Assembly: GCA_012515455.1 (NCBI GenBank)
Contig: JAAYYJ010000473.1
Coordinates: forward strand, 1-18,334
DNA length: 18,334 nt
From: Oligosphaeraceae bacterium
GTDB taxonomy: Bacteria > Verrucomicrobiota > Lentisphaeria > Oligosphaerales > Oligosphaeraceae
Direction: 5' to 3'
Made by a program: the position numbers and the translations under genes. Shown piece after piece: positions 6,993-15,541 of this stretch (position 1 is the stretch's first letter; each line of letters begins with the position of its first letter). The notes under the pieces were generated by a model, which was not told where the DNA came from, searched no databases, and saw only the letters and a list, made by a program, of their open reading frames with translations.

Positions 6993-7874
6993 ATGTGGAA
7001 TTATTCGGAAAAAGTAATGGACCATTTCCTGAATCCCCGCAATGTTGGGGAGATCGTTGCAGCTGATGGCGTAGGTGAGGTCGGGAACATTGTCTGCGGC
7101 GATGCCATGAAGCTGTACATCAAGCTCTCGGCCGACAAACAGCACATTGACCAGGTCGGCTTCCAGACCTTTGGCTGCGCCTCGGCCATCGCGTCGGCTT
7201 CGGCCCTGACCGAGATGCTGCGCGGCAAAAGCCTGGCGGAAGCAGCGGCCCTGACCAACCAGGATATCGCCCATTATCTGGGCGAACTGCCGGAGGAGAA
7301 GATGCACTGCTCGGTTATGGGCATGGAGGCTTTTCAGGCCGCGATGCACGATATCCGGAAAAAACACCCGGAATTGAATTTGCCCGGAGGCGAGAATGAC
7401 CTGACCGGAGAGGACCGCATTGTCTGCCAGTGTTTTTCCATCAGCGAGCGCAAAATCAAAGAAGTGGTGCAGCAAAATCATCTGACCACGGTAGAGCATG
7501 TCACGCATTACTGCAAAGCCGGCGGCGGTTGCGGCGGCTGCAAAGGCGAGATCCAGTCCATCCTGGACAAGCTGAACGGCAGCGCTGCGGCAGCCTCACC
7601 GGCTGCTGCCCGTCCGGCACCGGGAGCACCGCTGACCAACTTGCAGAAGATGAAGCTGGTGCAGGAGACCTTCGATGAAGTGATCCGCCCGGGGCTGATG
7701 AAAGACGGTGGCGATGCTGAGCTGGTCGATATCGACGGCGACACGGTGTATGTACGCCTGCAGGGGCGTTGCGCCAGTTGTCCATCCGCCACCCAGACCT
7801 TGAAACACTGGGTGGAAGCCAAACTGCGCGAGCTGGTATCCACTGCCCTGGCAGTGGAAGAGGTAAAGGGCTGA
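6993..7874 (+). CDS. nifU: NIF-type iron-sulfur cluster scaffold NifU
   Basis: This 293-residue protein has the three-part NifU layout. The N-terminal IscU-like domain has C35 with D37 (CGDAMK), C62 and C106. The central BFD-like [2Fe-2S] domain has C145-x-C147 and C180-x-x-C183 (C174 is an extra Cys). After a linker rich in Ala and Pro (about 195-213), the C-terminal Nfu domain has C260-x-x-C263. It assembles Fe-S clusters with sulfur from NifS and passes them to apo-proteins such as PFOR. Length is close to that of Azotobacter NifU (about 312). The ATG at 6993 has AAGGAAGG (6977-6984) 8 nt upstream and gives the canonical start MWNYSEKVMDHF. No nitrogenase genes are nearby, so this is probably the general Fe-S system, as in several other anaerobes. 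It is followed after 55 nt by nifS. Confidence 0.95.
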   Translation: MWNYSEKVMDHFLNPRNVGEIVAADGVGEVGNIVCGDAMKLYIKLSADKQHIDQVGFQTFGCASAIASASALTEMLRGKSLAEAAALTNQDIAHYLGELPEEKMHCSVMGMEAFQAAMHDIRKKHPELNLPGGENDLTGEDRIVCQCFSISERKIKEVVQQNHLTTVEHVTHYCKAGGGCGGCKGEIQSILDKLNGSAAAASPAAARPAPGAPLTNLQKMKLVQETFDEVIRPGLMKDGGDAELVDIDGDTVYVRLQGRCASCPSATQTLKHWVEAKLRELVSTALAVEEVKG

Positions 7875-7929
7875 TTGTCCACGCCTATGGTTGTGGGTTA
7901 GAACCGGGGCACCAACAATAAGCAACAGC

Positions 7930-9096
7930 ATGACGAACGAAATTGTTTACGTCGATAACAACGCCACCACTTGCGTGGCTCCGGAAGTGTTTGCTGCCAT
8001 GCAGCCGTTCCTGACTGAGTACTACGGGAATCCTTCCAGCGTGTATCCATTCAGCGGGCCGGCGGCGAAAGCCATCGAGCAGGCGCGTGTCTCCCTGGCC
8101 GCACTGGTCGGTGCCACAACGGAAGAGATTATCTTCACCAGCTGCGGCAGCGAGTCGGACAGCACCGCAATCATGAGTGCGCTGGCCACCCAGGCTGGCC
8201 GGCGCAAGATTCTGACCACCATGGTCGAGCACCCGGCGGTCTTGAATGTCTGCCGCAACTTGCAGAAGCAGGGCATCCATGTCGACTACCTGAGGGTCGA
8301 CAGCCAGGGACGCATTGATCTGGACGAAGCCCGGGCCCTGATCAGTTCAGACACCGCCCTGGTGACGGTGATGTTTGCCAATAACGAAATCGGCAACCTC
8401 TATCCGGTCTGGGAATTGGCGGAAATGGCGCATGCCAAGGGGGCGTTGTTCCACACTGACGCTGTGCAGGCGGTGGGCAAGATTCCCATTAATTTGTCCG
8501 GCAGCGCAATCGACTTCCTCTCGCTGAGCGGTCACAAACTGCATGCCCCGAAAGGCATCGGGGCGCTGTACCGCCGGCGCTTCGTACCCTTTGCGCCTTT
8601 TCTGGCCGGCGGGCATCAGGAGCATGGTCAGAGAGCCGGCACGGAGAACGTCGCCGGCATCGCAGCCCTGGGCAAGGCGGCGGAACTGGCGCAGCAGCAT
8701 TTGGCCGCTGAGGCGGTGCAGCTGGCGGCACTGCGTGACCGCCTGCAGGCGGGATTGCTGGCCAGTTGTCCTGACGCGATGGTCAATGGTGATTTGCAAC
8801 ATCGTCTGCCCAATACCTTGAATATCTGCTTCAAGTATATTGAAGGAGAGGCGATTCTGCTGCGCCTCTACCAGGCCGGAAAAATCTGCGCGTCCTCGGG
8901 TTCAGCCTGTACTACTGGCTCCCTGGAGCCCTCGCACGTACTGCGGGCAATGGGACTGGATTACCAGGCGCTGCATGGCTCGATTCGTTTCAGCTTCTCA
9001 CGCTATAACACCGACCAGGATGTGGAGCTGATTCTTGCGGTCATGCCGGGCATTGTCAAAGCCCTGCGCGAGCTCTCGCCGTTTGGACGCAACTGA
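7930..9096 (+). CDS. nifS: NifS-type cysteine desulfurase
   Basis: This 388-residue class V aminotransferase-fold enzyme uses pyridoxal phosphate to take sulfur from cysteine and hand it to NifU. Visible landmarks are VYVDNNATT at the N terminus, H101 in VEHPAV (stacks on PLP), D177 and Q180 (HTDAVQ), K203 in SGHKLHAPKG (Schiff base), and the active-site loop SSGSACTTGSLEPSHVLRAMG with catalytic C327. Length fits NifS (about 400). A TTG at 7891 would extend the frame by 13 residues, but homology starts at the ATG at 7930, so that is preferred. Neither start has a good Shine-Dalgarno, so translation may be coupled to nifU or depend on the 55-nt spacer, which can fold (GGTTG near 7889 with CCAAC near 7912). 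Confidence 0.95.
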   Translation: MTNEIVYVDNNATTCVAPEVFAAMQPFLTEYYGNPSSVYPFSGPAAKAIEQARVSLAALVGATTEEIIFTSCGSESDSTAIMSALATQAGRRKILTTMVEHPAVLNVCRNLQKQGIHVDYLRVDSQGRIDLDEARALISSDTALVTVMFANNEIGNLYPVWELAEMAHAKGALFHTDAVQAVGKIPINLSGSAIDFLSLSGHKLHAPKGIGALYRRRFVPFAPFLAGGHQEHGQRAGTENVAGIAALGKAAELAQQHLAAEAVQLAALRDRLQAGLLASCPDAMVNGDLQHRLPNTLNICFKYIEGEAILLRLYQAGKICASSGSACTTGSLEPSHVLRAMGLDYQALHGSIRFSFSRYNTDQDVELILAVMPGIVKALRELSPFGRN

Positions 9097-9115
9097 AAAC
9101 CGGGGAGGACACGCG

Positions 9116-10015
9116 ATGCGAAGGGGCAAAATCCTGACTGTTCTGGAAATCATCAGTGTGGCTGATGATGCCGCCATTCTGGAAGAGCTGCTCGCCGCGG
9201 AGGAGCTGTCCAGTTCAGCGTATCTCAACCGCGAGACCGGCTTGGCGACCACCTATATTTTTGTCCCGGCCGGCCGCCAGGCCAAGGCCCTGCTGGCTCG
9301 CTTGCAGGCCCGGCAGCCGGAATGGCAGGCGCTGCTGAGCGCTCCGCTGCGCAGTCTCTCCTGCCGGTCCTTGCAAGAGGAAGACTGGTCGGAGAGCTGG
9401 AAAAAGCACTTCCATACCTTCAAGGCCTCGCCCCGTCTAGTGGTCAAACCGAGCTGGGAACAGTACCAGCCCCTGGCGGGCGAGAAAGTGCTGCCCCTGG
9501 ACCCCGGGATGTGCTTCGGTACCGGCTATCACGGTACCACCCGGGCCTGCCTGAAATTTCTCGACTCCATCGAGTCGGAGCAGGGCGGGGGGCTGTCGTT
9601 CCTGGACGCCGGCTGCGGGTCCGGCATCTTAAGCATGGGTGCGAGCATACTCGGCTACGCGCCTGTCTATGCCTTCGATTATGATCCGCAGGCAGTCGAG
9701 ACCACCCGGGAGAATTTAAGCACCGCCGGCATCCAGGGCGTGTCCGTGCAGGTCGCAGAGGTCCAGGATTTCACTCCGCCGCAGCCCTGCCGGGTGGTCG
9801 CCGCCAATATCCTGGCCAGCGTACTGCTGGAGAATGCGGAGCGCATCATGCGCTTCCTGGCCCCCCATGCCGATGGTTCTTTCCTGCTCTTGTCAGGCAT
9901 CCTCAGCGAGCAGTATTGTGCGGTACGCGAAAGCTTTGCCGCACTCGGAGCCCAGGAACTGACCCGCATCACCCTGGATGAGTGGACCAGTGGTTGTTAT
10001 CGCTTCCGGCCGTGA
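9116..10015 (+). CDS. prmA: Ribosomal protein L11 methyltransferase
   Basis: This 299-residue class I SAM-dependent methyltransferase is of PrmA type, which trimethylates ribosomal protein L11. An N-terminal L11-recognition domain (about 1-100) ends with WSESWKKHFHTFK. The linker has the PrmA motif DPGMCFGTGYHGTTRACL (129-146). SAM motif I is LDAGCGSGIL (163-172), the acidic loop is FDYDPQAV (187-194), and the catalytic NILA segment is at N231. Length equals that of typical PrmA (about 293). GGGGAGG (9102-9108) lies 7 nt before the ATG at 9116. It follows nifS by 19 nt and is probably in the same operon. The frame is open upstream to 9035 but has no better start. Confidence 0.95.
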   Translation: MRRGKILTVLEIISVADDAAILEELLAAEELSSSAYLNRETGLATTYIFVPAGRQAKALLARLQARQPEWQALLSAPLRSLSCRSLQEEDWSESWKKHFHTFKASPRLVVKPSWEQYQPLAGEKVLPLDPGMCFGTGYHGTTRACLKFLDSIESEQGGGLSFLDAGCGSGILSMGASILGYAPVYAFDYDPQAVETTRENLSTAGIQGVSVQVAEVQDFTPPQPCRVVAANILASVLLENAERIMRFLAPHADGSFLLLSGILSEQYCAVRESFAALGAQELTRITLDEWTSGCYRFRP

Positions 10016-10091
10016 GCATTCACCCCGACCAGCGCCTGGAGTGTCTCATCAGGGCGCAGGCACTGCCGCCGGCGGGAGAAAGGTATTGGTG

Positions 10092-11228
10092 ATGTTGAAA
10101 GACACCTATGTGGTAAATTTTCCCCAGGTGCTGCATTTCGGCTGCGGCAGCCGCCGGCAGGCAGCTGCTGCAGCCGACCGGCTGCTCGCCGGTCAGGAAG
10201 TCCGGCTGTTCCTGCTGGCCTCCCGGAGAGCCCTGGCGAGCCCTGCGGGACAAGAGCTGCTGGACGGCTTGGGTGCCCGGGTGGTGGGCTGCAAATGCGG
10301 TATCAGTTCTGATCCACCTCTGGATGAGGTAGAGGAGTGCATTGCATCGTTGCGGGCGGCTTCTGCCAACGCAGTGCTTTGCCTGGGCGGGGGAAGCGTG
10401 CTGGATACTGGCAAAGCCGCGGCCTGGCTGTCGCAGGGCTCAGGCAGTGTGCAGGAGTATTTTGCCGGCTCCATCCCCGTACCGGAAACAACACTGCCTC
10501 TGCTGGCCTTACCCACTACAGCCGGCACGGGTGCGGAAATCACCCCCAATGCGGTCCTGACCGATGCCGCCGGCGGGCAGAAGCGCTCGATACGCTCTGG
10601 GCTGATGGTCCCCAGAGTGGCGATCTGTGATCCCGATTTTACTTTCTCCCTGCCCCGGCGCATAACTGCCGACAGCGGTCTGGATGCCTTGACCCAAGCA
10701 CTGGAATCATATATTTCCCTGGGGGCTAGTGAGTACAGCCGCGGCCTGGCCGGGCGGGCAGTAGCACTGCTGCTACAGTGGCTGCCGCTGGCTTGGGAGG
10801 ATGGCGCGAATCGTGAGGCCCGGACGCGGGTGGCAGAAGGCAGCATGCTGGGGGCACTGGCGTTTTCCCAGAGCAGCCTGGGTGCAGTACATGGACTGGC
10901 TCATCCGCTGGGCCATATCCTGCACCTGGCGCATGGGTACACTTGCGCGGTTCTGCTGCCCCATATCCTGGCTTGGAATCTGCCCGCCTGCCGAGAGGCA
11001 GTGCAGGTATTGGCGGAGTCGATGGGATGGTCAGGAGCAGAAGAGCTGTTGCAGAGAGTGCAGGCGTTGACACAGCAGCTGCAGGTACCGGGAAATTTCC
11101 GGGCCGCAGGGCTGACGCCCGCAGTATTTGACTATGTGGTCAAGAATTGCCGCAGTGGCAGCATGCGTTCCAATCCCCGACCGATGAGTGATGACGAGGT
11201 TGTGACACTGCTGCAAAAATTATCCTGA
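10092..11228 (+). CDS. Iron-type (group III) alcohol dehydrogenase
   Basis: This 378-residue cytoplasmic NAD(P)-dependent oxidoreductase belongs to the Fe-ADH family (FucO/AdhB/DhaT relatives). The nucleotide-binding motif GGGSVLDTGKA spans 99-109, and the PTTAGTGAEITP motif 141-152. Metal ligands in the family are D-x3-H ... H ... H. Here D198, H267 (in VHGLAHPLG) and H281 (in AHGYT) are present, but the second ligand is Q202 (DALTQALESY). The substrate cannot be read from sequence; lactaldehyde, 1,3-propanediol or simple aldehydes are all possible. The ATG at 10092 was chosen because homology starts there (LKDTYVVNFPQVLHFG) and a GGGAGAAAGG stretch precedes it. Longer in-frame starts reach into prmA. 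It is the last gene of the nifU-nifS-prmA run, 76 nt after prmA. Confidence 0.9.
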   Translation: MLKDTYVVNFPQVLHFGCGSRRQAAAAADRLLAGQEVRLFLLASRRALASPAGQELLDGLGARVVGCKCGISSDPPLDEVEECIASLRAASANAVLCLGGGSVLDTGKAAAWLSQGSGSVQEYFAGSIPVPETTLPLLALPTTAGTGAEITPNAVLTDAAGGQKRSIRSGLMVPRVAICDPDFTFSLPRRITADSGLDALTQALESYISLGASEYSRGLAGRAVALLLQWLPLAWEDGANREARTRVAEGSMLGALAFSQSSLGAVHGLAHPLGHILHLAHGYTCAVLLPHILAWNLPACREAVQVLAESMGWSGAEELLQRVQALTQQLQVPGNFRAAGLTPAVFDYVVKNCRSGSMRSNPRPMSDDEVVTLLQKLS

Positions 11229-11248
11229 GGCGATGATTTTGGTCTGAG

Positions 11249-11277
11249 TTGTCTTTCCCTGACCGGCAAGTTATATT
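11249..11277 (+). promoter_or_regulatory. Predicted promoter of the DUF4838 gene
   Basis: TTGTCT (11249-11254) and TATATT (11272-11277) are 17 nt apart, giving 4/6 and 5/6 consensus matches. The leader to the start codon would be about 105 nt. It makes the DUF4838 gene a separate transcription unit from the dehydrogenase, although no terminator is visible after 11228. Confidence 0.5.
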
Positions 11278-11389
11278 ATCCACATCGGCCCCGATCAGAG
11301 GCATACGCTGCAAGCGGGGGATTTTCGGCCAGCAGTCTTACATTCAGAGGCGCGGGCGCAATCACAGCACAAGGTAGGAGAAAATGCCA

Positions 11390-13780
11390 ATGCAGGGCAG
11401 CAAGATTTTTTGGGCAGCATTGTTCCTGGTGGTTCTAGTGCAGGGACAGGTGCTGGTGGGTGAGAAAATCAATATCGTCTGTCCTGAAACGGCGGGGCCA
11501 ATCACCAAAACCGCGGCCCAGGAATTAGCCGATCACCTCGGGTTGCTGCTGCCGCCCAGCCAGATTGCCATCACGGCCAATGCAGTGGACCAGACATACA
11601 ATTTTTATGTCGGTACAGAACCGGCGAACTCACCCCTGCAGCGCCCGCCGGTGCCGGAGGAAGCCTTCTACGTAATCTCCAAGGACGGAACCTGGTTCTG
11701 GGGGGATGAAAGCATCCCTGCCACCTATCAGAAGAAAAAGACGCTGGATGGACGTTCCTTGGCCAGCCCTGGCTGCCGGACCGGGACCATGTTCGCAGTC
11801 TATGACTTCCTGGACAAGCAGCTGGGGATACGCTGGATTTCCCCCGGCAAGGAGGGCATCGTCCTGACCCAGGATAGCATGCCGGCGCTGAAGGAGGGTT
11901 TCTATAGCTGGAACCCCGGCCAGTTGAAGCAACGGTCCCTGCGTTGCGGTATGCCGCGCTGGACCGCTTATCAAAAAAGCATGAACAATTATCCCGCGCC
12001 GCTGCAGTTGACTGAAGCCGAGCTGAATAGTAAGTCTACGGATGCTTATATCTGGCTCAAACGGCATAAGATGGGCAACAGCTTCTATTTTAACTACGGG
12101 CACGCTTTTACCCGCTGGTGGGCGCTGTACGGCAAGGACCATCCGGAATATTTTGCTATGCAGAGCGACGGCGTCCGGCGGCCCGAGCATTCCGGCAATC
12201 CCGACCGCTGCAAGCTCTGCGTCAGCAATCCCGGCGTGACCAAGCAGATTGTGGAGAACTGGCTGCAAGGCAATCCCCGGGCGAAAGTCATCAACGTCTG
12301 CGAAAATGACAGCGGCGGCTACTGCCGCTGCCCAGGGTGCCTGGCTCTGGATGTGCCCACACCGGGTGAGGAATTCGATAAACACCTGACCGACCGCTAT
12401 GTCTGGTTCGCCAACAGTGTCCTGCGCGAAGCATCCAAACATGACCCCGAGGTCATGGTGAGTATGTACGCTTACTCCTGCTACAGCGAGCCGCCCCGCC
12501 GGGAGAAGGTGATGGACCGGGTGATTATCGGTTTTGTGCCCGGCGGCTCGCCTGAGGAAGTAGCACAGCAGTACGAGGCTTGGCAGAAAGCCGGCGTGAA
12601 GCAGATTTTCTATCGGCCCAACTCCTTCCATCTCAACACCGGCCTGCCCATGGGCTTCGAAGAACAGCTCTATGAATATTTTCAGGTCGGCATGAAATAC
12701 GGCATTATGGGCACAGATTATGACTCCCTGCACCACTACTGGCCCGCGACCGGTCTGGCAGATTATGTGGTGGCCAGGCTGCATACCCGCCCGGAGATGA
12801 CCTTCGAACAGCTCGAGGATGAGTACTGCAGCGCCTGGGGCGCAGCCGCACCACAGGCCAAAGAATACTGGCACTATTGGCGCAACAACGTCTACTACAA
12901 ACGTGTCATCCCCAATATGGCCGCCATCCGCGAACGCGGACGCTACGGGAACTTCCGGCGCGGACTGATGTGGGACATCGACAAATATTATTTTCTCGAG
13001 GATTTCGACCAGACGGACGCCATCCTCGCCAAGGCTGACAAGAGCGCCTTGACGGCCCGGCAGCTGCACCGTCTGGAGGCTTTGCAGCTGGCCAATCAGC
13101 ACGCCAGGCTGATGTATCTGGCTCTCACAGCCAAAAGCGAGGCGCGCCTGCCGCGTGGCCGCGACCTGCTGAATTTCCGCATCAAGCACCGCGATGACCT
13201 GCAATTCTTCTGGTCCTCCCTGATGTCCCGCGAGCGCGATTTCGGCGATGTGGCCAATGTGATGCTAGCCTGGGATATGCGTGATTTCCAGGAGATCAAG
13301 TCGACACCGCTGTCCTGGCAATTCCAGATGGACCCTGAGGACAAGGGGCTGCTGGAGACCGAGAACTGGCCCGCGAAATCCTGGTCTGCGATTCGCAAGG
13401 ATTGGCCCGCACGTCTGCGCACCGACCGTTGCTGGGAGAGTCAATTGCCGGAGGATGTCCCGGCAGAATTCAAGGCTGTGCTTGAAAACTACAACGGCAT
13501 TGCCTTCTACGCCACGGCCCTCCAGATTCCCGAGAGCTGGAAGGGGAAGGACATCTATCTGCGCTTCGGGGCAGTGGATGAATCGGCCTGGGTCTACGTC
13601 AACGGGAAATTGGCCGGCGAGCATATCTACCAGCATCCCGATGACTGGATACTGCCCTTCGAGATTCCCATTACCGGCCAAATTGACTGGCAGAGCTCGC
13701 GTCAAGTCGTGGTGGTCAGAGTCCGGGATACCTCGGGCGCCGGGGGAATCTGGAAAGCGGTCCACCTGGGACGGAAATAG
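11390..13780 (+). CDS. Secreted DUF4838 protein with GH67-like N terminus and sugar-binding C terminus
   Basis: This protein of 796 residues starts with a Sec signal peptide (one Lys, then hydrophobic FWAALFLVVLV), so it is exported. Residues about 25-140 resemble the alpha-glucuronidase N-terminal fold seen before DUF4838 (TAAQELADHLG). The central DUF4838 region shows the characteristic ND-x4-CRCPGC motif (N306, D307, C312, C314, C317) and the later YSCYSEPP segment. The last roughly 110 residues (FGAVDESAWVYVNGKLAGEH and the segment after it) look like the jelly-roll sugar-binding domain of GH2 enzymes. It probably acts on polysaccharide outside the cytoplasm, but no activity is established for DUF4838. 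AGGAG (11376-11380) is 9 nt from the ATG at 11390 and only 3 nt from the ATG at 11384, hence the start chosen. The gene appears monocistronic. Confidence 0.88.
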   Translation: MQGSKIFWAALFLVVLVQGQVLVGEKINIVCPETAGPITKTAAQELADHLGLLLPPSQIAITANAVDQTYNFYVGTEPANSPLQRPPVPEEAFYVISKDGTWFWGDESIPATYQKKKTLDGRSLASPGCRTGTMFAVYDFLDKQLGIRWISPGKEGIVLTQDSMPALKEGFYSWNPGQLKQRSLRCGMPRWTAYQKSMNNYPAPLQLTEAELNSKSTDAYIWLKRHKMGNSFYFNYGHAFTRWWALYGKDHPEYFAMQSDGVRRPEHSGNPDRCKLCVSNPGVTKQIVENWLQGNPRAKVINVCENDSGGYCRCPGCLALDVPTPGEEFDKHLTDRYVWFANSVLREASKHDPEVMVSMYAYSCYSEPPRREKVMDRVIIGFVPGGSPEEVAQQYEAWQKAGVKQIFYRPNSFHLNTGLPMGFEEQLYEYFQVGMKYGIMGTDYDSLHHYWPATGLADYVVARLHTRPEMTFEQLEDEYCSAWGAAAPQAKEYWHYWRNNVYYKRVIPNMAAIRERGRYGNFRRGLMWDIDKYYFLEDFDQTDAILAKADKSALTARQLHRLEALQLANQHARLMYLALTAKSEARLPRGRDLLNFRIKHRDDLQFFWSSLMSRERDFGDVANVMLAWDMRDFQEIKSTPLSWQFQMDPEDKGLLETENWPAKSWSAIRKDWPARLRTDRCWESQLPEDVPAEFKAVLENYNGIAFYATALQIPESWKGKDIYLRFGAVDESAWVYVNGKLAGEHIYQHPDDWILPFEIPITGQIDWQSSRQVVVVRVRDTSGAGGIWKAVHLGRK

Positions 13781-13788
13781 ACCCGTGC

Positions 13789-13810
13789 GGGGACTGCGGC
13801 GGCAGTCCCC
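13789..13810 (+). other. GC-rich hairpin after the DUF4838 gene
   Basis: GGGGACTGC (13789-13797) pairs with GCAGTCCCC (13802-13810) around a GGCG loop. There is no T tract on either side, so by itself it is a pause or 3'-end protection hairpin and not a full terminator. Confidence 0.5.
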
Positions 13811-13832
13811 CAGGGGGGATGATGAATATTGG

Positions 13833-13873
13833 CGCGGCTGGACAGGAAGCAACTGTCCAGCCGCGTTGTTTTT
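13833..13873 (+). terminator. Intrinsic terminator of the DUF4838 gene
   Basis: A perfect 13-bp stem (13833-13845 with 13853-13865, 7-nt loop) is followed by TTGTTTTT. It lies between the stop at 13780 and the end of the convergent transporter operon at 13880. The minus-strand side lacks a T tract, so it is best read as a plus-strand terminator. Confidence 0.85.
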
Positions 13874-13879
13874 CCGGCT

Positions 13880-14587
13880 TCAGGGCCGGGGCCATAAATC
13901 CGGGGGGCAGTGGAAGACCTGATGCAGGTTGCTGCCGCTCAGCACTGCTGCTGGCGGACCGGAGGCTAGAATACGGCCCTGGTGCAGCAACAGCGCACAA
14001 TCCAGGAATTTCGGGGCGATGAACAGGTCATGCGAGACCATAACAATGCATTTTCCCTGCCGGCACAACTCCTGCAGGGTCTGATAAAAGCCGTAGCGAA
14101 AACCGACATCGAGTGAACTGGCCGGCTCGTCCAGCAGCAACGCCGGTGTATCCTGGGCCAGGACCCGGGCCAGCATCACCCGCTGACGCTCGCCGCCGCT
14201 GAGCCGGTTATACGGTTGCCGGCAGAGTTCCTGCAGGTGCAGCAGTTCCATGGCCTGCTCCAGGCAGTCTGATTTTCCCTCCCCCTGCCGCTGCCAGGGA
14301 TATTGGCCCAGGCGGATGATTTCCTGCACGGTCAGGGGAATGCGGGGCGGGATTTCCTGCTCCAGCACGGCAAGATTCTGCGCCCGCGACAACGCATCAG
14401 GATAGACTGGTGTGATTTTTCCCTGCTGTGCCTTGAGCTCACCGGTAATGATTTTCAGCAGGGTGCTTTTGCCACAGCCATTCGGTCCGAACAGGCCGTA
14501 GAATTGGCCGGGCAGGAAAGATGCCTGCAGATTCTGGAGGACCGGATGTGCGGGATAGGCAAAGCTGATGCCGTTCAGGGTGATCAT
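13880..14587 (-). CDS. ABC transporter ATP-binding protein, metal-complex importer (FecE/BtuD type)
   Basis: This 235-residue cytoplasmic ATPase powers the importer formed with the permease encoded just upstream. It has Walker A GPNGCGKST (34-42), a Q-loop region near QEIP (77-80), signature LSGGERQR (129-136), Walker B ALLLDEPASSLD (149-160) and the H-loop VSHD with H186. These are the features of the FecE/FhuC/BtuD group, which pairs with FecCD permeases. Its ATG overlaps the permease stop as ATGA (14584-14587), so the two are translationally coupled. It is the last gene of the operon. No T-rich terminator is visible downstream on this strand, only the back side of the hairpins at 13789-13865. 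Confidence 0.93.
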   Translation of the reverse strand: MITLNGISFAYPAHPVLQNLQASFLPGQFYGLFGPNGCGKSTLLKIITGELKAQQGKITPVYPDALSRAQNLAVLEQEIPPRIPLTVQEIIRLGQYPWQRQGEGKSDCLEQAMELLHLQELCRQPYNRLSGGERQRVMLARVLAQDTPALLLDEPASSLDVGFRYGFYQTLQELCRQGKCIVMVSHDLFIAPKFLDCALLLHQGRILASGPPAAVLSGSNLHQVFHCPPDLWPRP

Positions 14588-15540
14588 TTTCCGGTCCCTC
14601 CCCGGCGCAGCAGCAGGTAGAAGAAGAAAGGCCCTCCGGCCAGCGCAGTAAGAATCCCCACGGGAATTTCCAGGGGCGCGGCGGCGGTCCTGGCCAGTAA
14701 ATCGGCCAGCAGCAGCAGCGTCCCACCGAGCATGATTGCTCCCGGCAGCAGACGCCGGAAAGACGCTCCCAGGAGCATGCGCGCGATATGCGGCACGGCC
14801 AGCCCGACGAAGCCGATGACCCCGCAGCAGGAAACGACCACGGCGGTCAAGGTGGCGACGACCAGCAGCGCAATCGGTTTCACGCGCTGCAGCGGCACCC
14901 CGGCCAGGCTTGCGGCCCGGTCGCCCAGCAGCAGCATATCCATCTCCGGCGCCAGTGCCAGGAGCACGGCACAGCCAATTGCCGCGGTTGGCGCCAGCAG
15001 CAGCACATCCTGCCAGGAGATGCGCCAGAAACCGCCCAGGAGCCAGAAGACCAGGGCATTCAGGCGTTCGTCAGCCAGGAACAACGCGGCTGAGGTCAAG
15101 GCGGAGGTGAAGGCATTGATGGCGATGCCGGCCAGGACCAGGGCCGCGCCATCCCAGCCGCGGATTTTACCCGGTGTGAAGAGCAACAGCAAAGTCAGCA
15201 GTCCGAAAGTGATTCCCAGCGGGGTCATCATCCAGCCGCCCAGGAGCAGTCCGCAGACGGCTCCCAGGGCGGCGGCATTGACAACCCCCAGCACATGGGG
15301 CGAGCCCAAGTCATTGCGGAAGAGGTTCTGGGTTGCGCAACCGGCGGCGGCGAGCATCGCGCCGGCCAGGAATGCGGCCAACAGGCGCGGCAGGCGGATC
15401 TGCAGCAGGATGGTCCGGCTGCCGGGGGAGAGTTCACCCCCGCTGAGCAGTTGCCAGATTTCCGGATAGGAGCAGTCTCCGGCACCCTGGCCCCAGGAGA
15501 GCAGGAAGAGCAGCAAAATTGCCCACGGCCAATATCTCAT
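14584..15540 (-). CDS. FecCD/BtuC-family permease of a metal-complex importer
   Basis: This 318-residue polytopic inner-membrane protein has the hallmarks of type II importer permeases for siderophores, heme and cobalamin. These are RLPRLLAAFLAGAMLAAAGC and the following RNDLGSPHVLG segment near the first third, GFVGLAVPHIARMLLG near the coupling loop, and a final LEIPVGILTALAGGPFFFYLL segment. About nine or ten hydrophobic helices can be read. The chosen ATG at 15540 follows the radical SAM stop by 1 nt and has GGAG 7 nt upstream. The frame also opens at 15579, but that would overlap the preceding gene and adds a hydrophilic leader without homology. The substrate cannot be told within the FecCD family. 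Confidence 0.93.
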   Translation of the reverse strand: MRYWPWAILLLFLLSWGQGAGDCSYPEIWQLLSGGELSPGSRTILLQIRLPRLLAAFLAGAMLAAAGCATQNLFRNDLGSPHVLGVVNAAALGAVCGLLLGGWMMTPLGITFGLLTLLLLFTPGKIRGWDGAALVLAGIAINAFTSALTSAALFLADERLNALVFWLLGGFWRISWQDVLLLAPTAAIGCAVLLALAPEMDMLLLGDRAASLAGVPLQRVKPIALLVVATLTAVVVSCCGVIGFVGLAVPHIARMLLGASFRRLLPGAIMLGGTLLLLADLLARTAAAPLEIPVGILTALAGGPFFFYLLLRRGGTGK

Positions 15541-15541
15541 T

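Noticed and set aside
11630..13204. 524-codon minus-strand open frame opposite the DUF4838 gene
   Set aside because: It shows no domain, signal or plausible ribosome site. The plus strand has a signal peptide, DUF4838 motifs and a sugar-binding domain.
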